A DNA stretch of 64,000 nt from Sinotaia quadrata (Eukaryota > Mollusca > Gastropoda > Architaenioglossa > Viviparidae): contig CM054179.1 of assembly GCA_028829895.1 (NCBI GenBank), positions 53,419,391-53,483,390 of the forward strand, given 5' to 3'. The notes beneath the pieces are model-generated. The model ran no database searches. It worked only from the letters and a program-made list of their open reading frames with translations, and was not told the DNA's origin. The translations under genes were made by a program, and so were the position numbers. Positions 22,780 through 34,135 of this stretch are shown one piece after another (the stretch's first letter is position 1; the number at the start of each line of letters is the position of its first letter).

Positions 22780-23095
22780 GGCACTCACTAACACATCAAC
22801 AATTTTTATATACATACACAACACACACACTCACTAACAATCAACACATTTTACATATATACACAACACACACAATTCACTCACTACACTCATCAACAAA
22901 CTTTACATACACAGCACACACAATTCACTCACTACACACATCAACAAACTTTACGTACACAACACACACAATTCACTCACTACACACATCAACAAACTTT
23001 ACATACACAGCTTACACAAACACTCACTACATACATCAACAAACTTTACGTACATACACAACTCACACAAACACTCACTACACACATCAACATAC
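22780..23095. repeat. Minisatellite, about 45-48 bp unit, 6 copies
   Basis: Six variable copies built on ACACATCAACAAACTTTACA, TACACAACACACA and ATTCACTCACTAC. Confidence 0.9.
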
Positions 23096-24852
23096 GCTCT
23101 CATGCATTTAGCAATTTCAGACAACATTTTTACCACTTCGTATCTCACATCCAATGGGACCAGTCTGTATCCACTTTCGACACACGATACAGCACTTAAT
23201 GCTTGAAGACCAACCCACCCTGCAGTAAAAATAACTGGCATATTTACGTTTACTTTGTATTGAATTTAACAGAAATTAACGTTAAGGGCACTAGTGTAGC
23301 ACGACATTTTACATGAAAAGAGCGTTCGTGGCATTCTGTACAAAGTGAAAGTTATTCAGATCATGTATTTTAGTAGAGCGACTCTGAAAATGAAAGGGTG
23401 GGAAAATAGTTTCAATTATTATTTTTTTTAAAAATAATTTTGCTAATGATTGAAAATATGCTATTAGCCGTTGTGTTTATCACACAAACTCTCTGGAGTG
23501 ATAACAACGTGTACAATTATTGTTTTGATATAATTTCATTGATGGCACCTGTTTGTTGAAAGCCAAATTTGTTGCTGTACAAGTAGTAAGTGGTAGGGAC
23601 GAGTTTTTAATATTACAGAATAATTGTATACAACTAAAATGCCGTTGAATACACAGTCAAGCAAATCGTCATAACAAAATTTAAAAGTGATACGGGAAAA
23701 GTGTGACCTCGAAAGACTGAGCCATCCCCTTCTTGCCACAACCGGTCATGTTTTACCAAATTTTACATGAAAAACTTTATTTTCAGTTTTTACACACACA
23801 CACATATCTTATCCTTCCACTTTTTAAATATTTAACTGGTTATTCCATTTTGTCCCGCTTTCCGAGTATTTCAATGTTACGTTTATTTTGCTTTATTAAT
23901 TTGTTTTAGTGCGCTTTATCAGATTCTTCACTTTCATCTGTCGGTGCATTTGCCTTGTGAATAATTTGTTACCACGAATACGTTTATGAAAGGGGGATCT
24001 GAGTGTAGAAAAAAAAAGTACAGTGGTTACCGACTTGATGAAATCTACACAGGGAGTTTTGGGAGTCTTGCTTCTTAAGAGATATCTTTCAAGCACAGGT
24101 GCGTACTCGCGACGCTCGAAATGCAATTCTGCTGATGAGTTAACTCCCCTGGCGGACTGGCCATAGCTGGTTTCGGCATGTCAAAACACAATGTCCGCTT
24201 TCAGCTGCTGACAGCTGATTACAGCAATGAATGTCATGGATTCTGAAAGAATACTAGAGACGATAGTATACTGAATGTATGTCAAATATTTTGTAATTTG
24301 GAGTATTTAAGCATAAAAGTGTGGAAGATAAAATGAATTCCTTTCTATGCAAATATTTAGATTGGCAGATTTTCTTCATTTGCTGATATGCGAATTGTTG
24401 ACTTTACAGCTTATCACGTGTAACTGCCATGTTAGTTTCTGTGTCCTTCCTGAACCTGAGTGGACAGCTTTGGATTACAAGCTCACACAAATTAATGTCT
24501 TTCCCCATCAATCCATCCCTGTTTTAATTACCTGTTCTATGGAAAGTTAAGATATATATAACGAAAGCAAAAGCAGTATATGACACATACCATACAATCA
24601 GCAATAGAACATACTGACTGACACATAAAACACAAAGACCGGAAGACAAATGCATAAGACACAATTGGTGCACATGCACAGCCGTACTTGTATTTCCGCT
24701 GACAAGAGGCACCAATCCTTTGTCTGTGTATGACGCTCTCTATTTACCACCAAAAAAGTCTGTGCAGCTGCTAGCACAGATCTATTTCCGTTTGTATACG
24801 TTAATTACCTTTAACCCTTTCTTTGCTGTCTTTAGCGGTTGGGCTTACAATT
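23096..24852. other. Non-coding stretch
   Basis: Unique sequence. The small frames at 23536-23739, 23896-24126 and 24347-24550 carry no recognisable domain. Nothing else seen. Confidence 0.4.
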
Positions 24853-25642
24853 CGCTTTATTTAACCAAAAATTGTGACTATAGTAAAATAGAATACTTAT
24901 TTGGTCCAATACTCCATTCAGTTTGACCAAATGATGATTATTTGACCGAATACACGATGGTGGTAAAATAAAGATATTTGATCAAATACCTTCCCTGAAG
25001 TTACTTGGTCAAACTTTTTGACCATATTTCTTTGGTCCTTTCCCATCATACTTATTACAACCAATCAGGATGAAGTCACCATAAGGCATCCCATGAAATT
25101 CTTCTGAACGTTCTCGCTTCTTGCAACAGATTTTATAATGTTCCAACTATTGCAATTGTGCCAGATTTTTGTTTAAGTAAAAGAAGTGTGTTCGTGAAGA
25201 CACACACTAAGAGTCACACATGGGGTCGAAAAATAAAAGTACCTTGCTCTAAGGATGATGATTCTACAAAAGTCAGCATGCAGCTTACTGGCTCTTAAAG
25301 AATCCCGAGTGGTGTTAGCAAAATCTTCTGCCATCTCAAAATTGATAAAATTCTTTTTCGCTTAAGACTGAATGCGAAGTTACATCGCAGTATCTCTTTT
25401 AGCCAATGAAATTAGTCCTCTCATAATCTTTATGAAGCGCTAGGTTATCTTCTGCTAAATTATTTGATGAAAAAGTTGTGTGGGAATCATTTGACCAAAT
25501 AACTCCAAGGACAGTATTTCACCAAATAACTCCATTTGGTCAAATAACTTTATTTAACCAAAAAAATATTATTCGGTTAAATAATCAGTATTTGGTCAAA
25601 TTGAACGGAGTATTTGACTACAATGACATATTTAGTCAACAA
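24853..25642. mobile_element. Foldback / MITE-like inverted-repeat element
   Basis: About 100 bp around 24900-25015 recur in inverted orientation at about 25490-25625: AATACTCCATTCAGTTTGAC on the left is matched by AATACTCCGTTCAATTTGAC on the minus strand of the right. The variant ATTTGACCAAAT/ATTTGGTCAAAT occurs a dozen or so times in the two arms and not in the central 450 bp (25040-25480), which has no long frame. A non-autonomous inverted-repeat transposon is the best guess. Exact ends and target duplication could not be fixed by eye. Confidence 0.55.
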
Positions 25643-25837
25643 AAGAAAAAAAAAAGAAAAAAGAAGAAGCGATTTATGAGTCCAACCGCCATGCATACTT
25701 TCCTGCATGCGCATCTACAGAACTTGACGGCTTGGCTGCGGTGAAGTCTCTCACTGTACATCTCGTACATCTCCCGGTATCTTTCAACATTTACAGATGC
25801 AGGAAGGAAAATTCTGAAGGAACTGAAACAAAAAAAT
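25643..25837. other. Non-coding spacer with A-rich tract
   Basis: An A/G-rich run lies at 25640-25670. No gene supported. Confidence 0.5.
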
Positions 25838-26032
25838 AGTGAGACAATTCCACGAAATACGCCTGCTTACCGTTAGTCCAAAACGGTGAGACAATTCCAC
25901 GAAATACACCTGCTTACCGTTAGTCTAAGACGGTGAGACAATTCCATTAAATACGCCTACTTACCGTTAGTCTAAGACGGTGAGACAATTCCACGAAATA
26001 TGCCTGCTTACCGTTGGTCTAAGACGGTGAGA
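25838..26032. repeat. Minisatellite, 47-bp unit, 4 copies
   Basis: Four copies of a 47-bp unit containing GTGAGACAATTCCACGAAAT and GCCTGCTTACCGTTAGTCTA. Confidence 0.95.
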
Positions 26033-26235
26033 GCAACATGTAGCTGAAAGCGCGTGTTAGTCGCTTTGAATTTGGAAAGTGTACATAGACTTTTAGCAAA
26101 TGCATTTTGGGCCATTGTCAGGCAACCGTTCTCTACGACACTTAAGAGAAGGCAGACAGAATATTTTATTCCACGTCAAAGAAGAAATTTTGCAAAAAGT
26201 TATCGGACATTCTTAAAATGTGTACTGAAGCAGCA

Positions 26236-26380
26236 CTAAGATGTTCAAAGCGCCAAATTATCAAAATGATTACAGACGTTTGAGGACTATATAGATATTC
26301 AAAGTGCTAAATTATCAAAATGATTACACGAATGTAAGACTATACTGATCTTCACAGTGCTAAATTATCAAAAGGATTAG
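26236..26380. repeat. Diverged tandem repeat, about 53-bp unit, 3 copies
   Basis: Three copies built on GTGCTAAATTATCAAAATGA and TTACA(C)GA, with substitutions and short indels. Confidence 0.85.
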
Positions 26381-26524
26381 ACACACTCACACGCAATTGT
26401 CTAAACCTGATAATTTTTTAAAGACTACTCCAGTGCGAAATAAACACAGGTGCAAATAAAGAAAACACGTTAAAAATACTTCTCTTTCGTACTGATCGTT
26501 AAGCGCAAACATTAAAAAAATATT

Positions 26525-26625
26525 ACTGTTAAGTTCTCACAATGACCTAATTATTAAACACAATGTCTTTCCACGACTGTTAAGTTCTCACAATGACCTA
26601 ATTATTAAACACAATGTCTTTCACA
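26525..26625. repeat. Two-copy direct repeat, 51-bp unit
   Basis: ACTGTTAAGTTCTCACAATG and ATTATTAAACACAATGTCTT occur twice, 51 bp apart. Confidence 0.95.
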
Positions 26626-27255
26626 GTCATTAAGATCCTGTTTTGTCTGGTCTCCATAAAGGGGAATCGAGTCATTGCAAAGTCATCAAATAACTGTCAT
26701 TTTTGTCTGCAGTACTCAAGGAATCTATTGTTTTACATTTTTATTATTATTTCGCAAAGCATGACAAATTTACATTTACACTTAAATAAACGTGTCTATA
26801 GGCAGGGAGTACATGGATTAGAACACACACTACCCTCCCTCCCCCAACACCAATTCTTTCCTCGACACCAACCTTGTCTCAAAGTTCCATGTTACAGGTT
26901 ACACTTGCCAAAAATTGGTAACAAATAATATTCAATGTAGGGACTTACCAGGGCTGGGTTTTAAAAAAAAGATAATTATTCTTGCTGGCAAAACTAGAAG
27001 CAATGGCTCTGAGTGTCAGAGGGTGGGAGTGTGAAGAAAAATGTCGATACCTCTTTGGAATTATTTATGAGAAATAAGGAAATTATGTATGTAATTATTT
27101 ATTTATAATAATGATAAAAGGTACTTTTCGTTTTTGTTACTGGTAAGAACAAAACACAGAATTATGGTTTAATATATACATTTCATACATGGGAATATGA
27201 AATTGAAATCTGTTAAACGGAAATTAGAATTTATTATTTTTTAAATAAGGGGGGG
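26626..27255. other. Non-coding stretch
   Basis: No supported gene. It ends in a G-run at about 27250-27259 that abuts the next array. Confidence 0.45.
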
Positions 27256-27445
27256 GGGGTGAGAGACAGAGAACTTCGATATAATATACAAGAGGGGGTG
27301 AAAGACAGAATTTTGATATAATATGCAGGAGGGGGTGAAAGACAGAGAACTTTGATATAATATGCAGGAAGAGGTGAAAGACAGAGAACTTTGATATAAT
27401 ATGCAGGAAGAGGTGAAAGACAGAGAACTTTGATATAATATCAGG
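27256..27445. repeat. Minisatellite, about 39-bp unit, 5 copies
   Basis: Five copies of a unit containing GTGAAAGACAGAGAACTTTG and ATATAATATGCAGGA. The minus-strand frames of about 100 codons (27224-27556) are repeat artefacts. Confidence 0.95.
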
Positions 27446-28179
27446 AATACGCAGCAAGAGACAAAGAAGACAAACGGAGAAAAAAATGAAATATAGTAAT
27501 GAAACTTTGAGAGAATTAAACACACAAACACAACATATATCACAAAACAATAACAAAATAACTGACGTTAACCGATAAACAAAGCAGCGAAAGAAAATTA
27601 TGATGATGATGATAATGATAGATATTCAACAAAGGTACTACATATAAGATATACAAGAAAGAAAAAATATGTAATAAGGATTCATGCATGCGTACAAGAA
27701 TAGATGGATGGATAGAAAAAAAAATTCACAAAGGGTGGGTGGGGGAAGGAGAGAATGAGAGCGAAATATAATGCTTCACTGGCTTTCGTTTCATGCATAC
27801 ATTTTTACCTTCTTCTCAACCGTCAAGTTCGTCCTAACAAGAAAAGTTTTAAAAAAAACAACAACCCTGAACTCGTTTCATGCACACTGACACACGGCCG
27901 AACATCCTTGAACTTGAAATAGCTGGCAGCACGGTACAGTCGACTGAAGACCGGCATCACATTTCGCAGGCAGAAGCTGGAGAAAGCCAGTCGGTTAAAG
28001 TAATTGGCAGTTCATTAGAACTGGAAGGGGAGTGTCGCTGGGTGGGGAGGGAGAGTGACAAAGGAGAGCTCTTGGCCGGCCTCACACCAGTAAATTGCTA
28101 TATGTATTGTGTTTTACGTGCAAGTAGGCTGTTGAAATATTTTAGGGCTTCCTCTGTCCATTTCTTTATATACAATTAG
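27446..28179. other. Non-coding stretch with a weak exon-like segment
   Basis: From an ATG at 27880 an open, GC-richer frame reads about 70 codons (beginning MHTDTRPNILELEIAGSTVQ) up to a possible donor, CA|GTAAAT, at about 28090. No domain is recognised and the donor is not strong, so it is noted but not called as a gene. Confidence 0.3.
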
Positions 28180-29435
28180 TGTGGCAGTAATTTTAAAGAC
28201 AAAAATGTACCTCTTTAAACGGCACACAAATTGACACAGGGAAGCGAGGTGAGGTACGGGTGGACAAGTTAGGTTGAGTGAGATACGACAGGCTAGTTTA
28301 GTGAAAATAAATACTTAAAAGTACCGAGAGCAGTATGTACTGCAGCAGATATTTATCTAGAGTCTCATGTGTTCATTTTACCTTTGGCAACATAATGAAT
28401 ACAACTATATTGTCATTGTTTATATAGTCTTGCATGTATGAATATATAAACTAATACGGTATGTTTAGTAAAATAGCATTCATTATAATTATTTTAGTCT
28501 TCTTTATGAAGCCGGTTTCAAATTACAAAAGGCTATGAATACACCCAGTTTGAAAGTCAGGAAAGTGGCAAATATATAAAATGCAACATTCTGTATTATT
28601 CCTATTTTCTCATTGTGCTGAAATCTATCTAGCTAGCTAGCTTTATATATATATATTTATATCTGTCTACTTATCTATGTTTTTATCTATCAGTCTGTCT
28701 GTCCATATGTTTCTCTATTTTCTATTTGTCTTTCTATTTATCTGTCTGATCTATCTTATTTTCCTTTTCCTTTGGTCTTTTCTTTGCTATGTCTTTTGCA
28801 ATGCTTGGAAAACTTTCTTCGAGGGCAATATGTATGAAAGTGACGTCACAAGATGCGAGCGCCATAGAGATGCCTCAGAGACGGAAGTGAGTTGGATTAG
28901 AGTGCCGAGGTAGTCTGAAGCACTTTCACCTTCCTTGCTTCGTTTTCTCCAATTCCGCTACTTAAATAAACAAGCCATCATTTTTCGCAGACCTCCACTG
29001 TAAAAGCTAATCTATTTAGCTCACTAAAACAAAATCTGGGGTTTGGGTGGAAAGAGAAAAAAAAAAGAAAACAGTGTGCAATGTGCCGAGCTTATGACCG
29101 TCTTAATGAAACTAATTGAACACCAAGGTAAATCAGGTGGATGAATTATACATCGGATAGATTAATTCATATTACTTTATTATTTTTAAAAATGGAAGAT
29201 TAAAAACGAAAAATAAAGAAATGAAATTAATAAAATATGTCCTTGACTTTTACGGTTAATGCTAGGCAATAAATCAGTGCAGGGCCTACAGCACCGGAAG
29301 TTTCACAGCACCGGAATTATCTTAAGACCATCATTATTTTTTTATTTTTTTTTGTTTTTGGTAGTGCCTGAAAGCCAATTAGTTTACCTTCAGGTATACG
29401 TGGAGTTGCTTCAAATAATGAGGACTTAGAATCTT
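28180..29435. other. Non-coding stretch
   Basis: AT-rich. Short (CTAG)n and (AT)n tracts lie at 28628-28665. A perfect TGACGTCA at 28841-28848 lies in a short segment ending in GAA|GTGAGT; this is too little for an exon call. Confidence 0.4.
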
Positions 29436-29865
29436 TGAACACCCATTCGACTGTATATGTAGCCCTTCAGACTACAATACTTGAGTAGCCCACTTGGCTC
29501 TATATGTAGCCATTCATGGCTATGATACTGTGTAGCCCACTTGGCTCTATATGTAGCCATTCATGGATATGATACTTGTGTACACCATTCGGCTCTATAT
29601 GTAGCCCTTCATGGCTATGCATATATTTCATCTATCAAGCCATGAAATATATATATATATATATGCATTTATTTCTTCCGTCACGCAAATAATCATGAGT
29701 GTTTATATACCATTACGCCTTTAAACATGTTTCATCCATCACGCCATTAAACGTGTATATATTGCATACATCACGCCATTAAATGTGTAAACATATATTT
29801 CACCCATCTTACCGTTAAATATGTATGCATTTATTTAATCCATCATACTATTATACATATATATA
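29436..29865. repeat. Two adjacent degenerate arrays, about 59-60 bp units
   Basis: 29436-29625 has three to four copies built on GGCTCTATATGTAGCCNTTC and ATGGCTATGATAC. 29626-29865 has four looser copies built on ATTTCATCCATCACGCCATT and AAANATGTATA. Confidence 0.8.
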
Positions 29866-30059
29866 AAATCACAGCGTACTTTACCGAAATAAACTTGTAA
29901 TTAAATATCTCAATCTTAAATAAATCTAAAATATCAGAGAAGTGCCGCTAGATACCATTGCAATATACAAATTTGATAGTAAATGTACAAAATACTTATC
30001 AAAAGTAACTTCTGCTGAAGGGAGCCATTTAAAATATGCGAACTTTACATATTGCAGAG

Positions 30060-30345
30060 TAAATATCAAATGCTAGTTGTAGTCAAATGGCAAATGATAA
30101 CAGTCCATATATCAAATGCAAGCAGAAATCAAAAGTATATGATAATAGTAAATATCACATGCCATTTGTCAAATGATAAACGATAACAGTTAAAAATCAA
30201 ATGCCAGCTGCGGTCATTGGTAAATGATAACACAGTAAATGTCAAATGCCAGTTGTAGGTAAATGGTAAATGATAATAGTAAATATCAAATGACAGTTGT
30301 AGTCAAATGTTAAATGATAACAGTAAATATCAAATGTCAGTTGTA
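30060..30345. repeat. Minisatellite, about 44-bp unit, 6-7 copies
   Basis: Copies built on ATCAAATGCCAGTTGTAGTC and AAATGGTAAATGATAACAGT, with variable spacing. Confidence 0.85.
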
Positions 30346-30495
30346 GTTAAATAGTAAAAAAGAGAACCCCAGTAAATACAAAATGTATGTTGTAGTTAAA
30401 TAGTAAAAAAGAGAACCCCAGTAAATACAAAATGCATGTTGTAGTTAAATAGTAAAAACGAGAACCCCAGTAAATACAAAATGTATGTTGTAGTT
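30343..30495. repeat. Minisatellite, 49-bp unit, 3 copies
   Basis: Three near-identical copies of a 49-bp unit containing AGTTAAATAGTAAAAAAGAG and AACCCCAGTAAATACAAAAT. It grows out of the preceding 44-bp array (shared TGTAGTTAAAT and CAGTAAATA), so one array appears to derive from a mutated unit of the other. Confidence 0.95.
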
Positions 30496-31190
30496 AATTG
30501 GTAAATAAAAACACAGTACGCACTATGAATGCAGCGGCAAAAGTTACTGTGGAGGAAAGAATGTAACATTTTAAAAAAAACACCAAAATTATACATTGAG
30601 CCTTAAATTAATTAGCCTAAATTAAATTAGCTTTCAGGCTTACTCAACTATCGCATCTTTATTATGTTTAAAAGATAAATTATTTCTATAATTTCTTGTC
30701 ATGAATATTCTATCATTAACCTGCGAGATTTGTTAAAAGTTGAATCTTAAGACTGATTTTGAAGTCGTGGCAGCATTTAGTAGCAATTTTGCTCTACTAG
30801 CTGTTTTCTTGACAATACTTTAAAATATTAAACCATTCAAAGACTACTGCTTTGCATACGTCACGTAGTCATGACACGTCTGCTCAGATTTTCTACAAGA
30901 CAACGATAATTATATAATCGCCACAGGTGTCTTTGACATATCTTTTGACAGCGCGTGCGTTGAGGTCGGACGTAACTTAATTTTCATGACGTCTGTCAGT
31001 CACTAGGGCACTTCGACGGTGACAGACACACAGTGAGCGTGCTCTGAATAAACGTGTCCTAATCTTATCAAACTGAATAATTGTTCGAAAGGCCTGTGTT
31101 TTTGTTAGTCTGTTAGTGTGTGTAATCTACTACACTCGAGAGGAACACCTATGTAGCTTCTCTTTATCTTGTTTTTGTACACATGTGACT
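30496..31190. other. Non-coding stretch
   Basis: No gene, array or RNA recognised. Confidence 0.5.
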
Positions 31191-31194
31191 TCCT

Positions 31195-31302
31195 CTATCA
31201 GTCTCTCTCTCTCCCTCGTTTTTCTTCTTTCTATCTTTCTGTCTTTTTTGTTGTCTTTTTCTTCTTCTTTTTCTTTCTTCCTCTTTGTCTCTTTCTCTTG
31301 CA
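31195..31302. repeat. Pyrimidine-rich (CT/TTC) tract
   Basis: About 105 bp of almost pure C/T on the plus strand. A second such tract lies at 31493-31545. Frames here are low-complexity artefacts. Confidence 0.9.
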
Positions 31303-32130
31303 CAAACATTTTAGGCCAGAGGGCCAAATTTCCAATTGATAGTGCGTGGAGGGCCGCCACATGGATGGCTCAGTAGAAAAAAACAACACAAATAATGAAA
31401 TAATGTGCTTTATATTCGTAATAATGGTAACATCCAAAAGTCCTCCGGGGTCCGCATAGAGCCCTGTCTCGGGCCAAGGTTTGTACCTCTATATTTTTCT
31501 TTTTCTTTCTTTGTCTCTTTCTTCTTCTCGTATTTTTTTTTTTTTGTTCTTTATTTATTTATTTATTTCTCACAAACACACACATACGCAGGAACTGATT
31601 GATACATTACTAAATTACTAACACACACGATATTTAACTGAAACCTGCACCTGCGTTTCTTGATTATGTTCGCCCCTGCAAGTACCCCATTTCTGTGTTA
31701 TCTCGATTCTTTCAAAATCCCAGCAGGACACAGGTTTAACATCTCAACGATTATGCTTGACATCTCCTACCTGATATCGCAACTCACTGTCTGCATGTAC
31801 AACAAACAGTCCAACACTGGCTCCTTAGCACAAGGTGGTAAACTCAGTTTCTAGTGGGACGATAAATCTGGTTCCGTGTGCACCATGCAGAAGATCTCTT
31901 GGCATTTAAATCAGATATTCACCATTGGCTGTTGGGTTGCCCGCTTTATGTACCTAGAAAATCTGCCAGATCTCACTTATAACCTTCCCCCCTTTACCGT
32001 CGGCACTAATCTCCCCATACACACCTTACATAGCACAAAAGTTAATTTCTCCACTGGTGTTCTTGTCCGTCTGAGAAATCAGCAACACACTGGGAGATGG
32101 ACGTGAAACAACGAAACAATGCTCGACCAC
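31303..32130. other. Unresolved unique sequence
   Basis: 31650-32110 is GC-richer with two open frames (31660-31854 and 31876-32106) separated by a stop. No recognisable domain. It may be an unrecognised relic. Confidence 0.35.
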
Positions 32131-32257
32131 CTAACTTTGAATTCAATGGAGCTGTTGTTTTTTCAACGCGTATTCCAGGAGGTTGTCAACTACCTAACTT
32201 TGAATTCAATGGAGCTGTTGTTTTTTTCAATGCATACTCCAGGCAGGTTGTGAACTA
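32131..32257. repeat. Two-copy direct repeat, 63-bp unit
   Basis: CTAACTTTGAATTCAATGGA and GCTGTTGTTTTTTCAA occur twice, 63 bp apart. Confidence 0.95.
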
Positions 32258-32682
32258 TGCCTAGTGGTGTGTTTTGATTGTGTTAGATTTTATTATTTAG
32301 GTTGTTTTTGATCAATACTAAAATGCAATGTATCTATCAATTTAAAAGTACACACACATAGGACATTGTATTTAAGAAATAACTTGTACAAAGATATTGA
32401 TGAAACAAAGATAATTTGAAACACGAGATAAATGAATCAAGGGTAAACTAGAGTGAGGTAAATTTATAAACTGAGGGACGTGTTAGATGAGGCAATGAGT
32501 AATTTGGTAAACTAAATGTAATCATGCCAATGCAAATTGTAGGTGGTAGTCACTAAGTCTGAAATCATCAGGTGCACTTCAAATTAGCTGCCAGGGTGCA
32601 ATTGCAAATTTACTTCGAGATTAGGGTTCGGATATACTATACAAAAATGTAGACTGAGTGTGGACATCAATTTCTTGACTTT

Positions 32683-33110
32683 ATATATAGGGATAAAGCT
32701 GAGTCAGTGAACACCTTGACTCGTTCTTGAAACAATTTGAATGCCTTTCAGAAGCACGCAATGTTCGGGAAAGTTTTTGGACTTTTGAATTCGTCCAATC
32801 ATTTGCATGGCGAGTCGTTAGAATATTTTCATGTATTGCCAGAAGAAGAGACTGACAACTATGAGGTATTGAAAGATAGTTTGCATTGTAGATATAAAGT
32901 CACAAGTGAGCAATACAGGCATTTATTCAGAGAAACCCCGAAGAAGCACAGTGAATCACATACCGAATATCATTCGAGGACGGGTATTTTATTTGACGTG
33001 AGAGTTTCTCTTGATTTTGAAGGAAGACGGAGAGAATTGGTACGCGAACATATGATGGACAGTTAGCGACCGAACTTGGTGACTTGCATAGTAAGACAGT
33101 GACCACATAA
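32683..33110 (+). pseudogene. Decayed retrotransposon gag relic
   Basis: Three short frames in succession resemble the Gag of the intact element downstream. The first piece (about 32685-32705) ends RDKAESV. The second (about 32706-32800, another frame) has LDSFLKQFECL, resembling IDAYLKTFEKL at residues 157-167 of the intact protein. The third (about 32800-33065) has DNYEVLKDSLHCRYKVTSEQ, resembling DNYDTVKAALLKRYKLTADT at 203-222, and RRRELVREHM, resembling LRDEMVKDHI. Frames switch at least twice, and the zinc knuckle, protease and pol regions are absent. Known family context: the capsid-like core of Ty3/gypsy Gag. It is too diverged to be a recent copy of the 45-52 kb element. Confidence 0.7.
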
Positions 33111-33690
33111 TATGTGAATGATATTTATCAGAGCAATGCTGACGGCCCTGTTTGGATATATTTATACAAAATAGTTTTATGCCAATTTCAGAGTTAGGAT
33201 GCAAATGAGTCTTTAGCCCATTTGCCTTCTTTTACCATCCGACTTTGCGACTTTAATGTTAGGGGATGCACCTCTTCATAGTAATGCATGTACAGCCTGA
33301 GCGAAAATCTTATTAAAAGCACATACATTCCTCTTCTAAAGTAGGGAAGTCTCGTGAAAGTGTTTGATTATAGATTATAGATTATATTATGCGTGCATAC
33401 GTGTGTGTATGTGCCTGTCTGTTTGTCTGTGTGGTATTTGAAAAAATAATGATTTTAAAATGTTTATTTAAATGCTTCTGATGCATGTATAAGAGATTTT
33501 AGTTCAGCAGCTGTAGATAGGGATGAAGCAATTTATTCCAACTGGCTGATGAAATTGCAACTTTTGTAATTAATCATGCCACAAGTCTTGTCAGAAATCT
33601 AATTTTGCAGATGGACAAGCTATGCTGCAATCTTGACACCACATCCTGGCAATGGATAATGAAATTCATATGATAAAGAGTTTTATACGC
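33111..33690. other. Non-coding stretch
   Basis: A GTGTGTATGTG tract lies near 33400. Nothing else recognised. Confidence 0.5.
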
Positions 33691-33694
33691 TATA

Positions 33695-34135
33695 CTGCAA
33701 CCAAGTGTACAAAGTACTTACGGACAGATGTAGTCTTTGGTGATTTTGTTCTTAGTAGTCAAATGTGCAATCTACAGACAGACACATACAGGCCATGGCG
33801 ACTTTGTTGATAGTAGTTAAATATGCAATATACGGACAGACATAGAAAGACTATGGTGTCTTTGTTGATAGTAGTCAAATGTGCAATGTACAGACAGACA
33901 CATACAGACTATGGTGTCTTTGTTGATAGTAGTCAAATGTGCAATGTACAGACATCTACAGGCCATGGTGTCTTAGCTGATAGCAGTCAAATATGCAATA
34001 TATGGACTGACATATACATGCCATGATGACTTAACTGATAGCAGTCAAATGTGCAACGTACAGACACATACAGGCCATGGTGACTTAACTGACAGCAGTC
34101 AAATGTGCAAAGTACATATGGACGGACACGAACAT
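33695..34135. repeat. Minisatellite, about 58-bp unit, 7-8 copies
   Basis: Copies built on GTAGTCAAATGTGCAATGTA, CAGACAGACACATACAG and CATGGTGTCTTTGTTGATA, with indels that vary the period between about 50 and 60 bp. Confidence 0.9.

Noticed and set aside
27880..28179. 99-codon frame starting MHTDTRPNIL
   Set aside because: Only weak donor support near 28090, no acceptor or homology; recorded as an exon-like segment only.
28826..28852. Short segment ending in GAA|GTGAGT
   Set aside because: No convincing acceptor before it and too short for a call.
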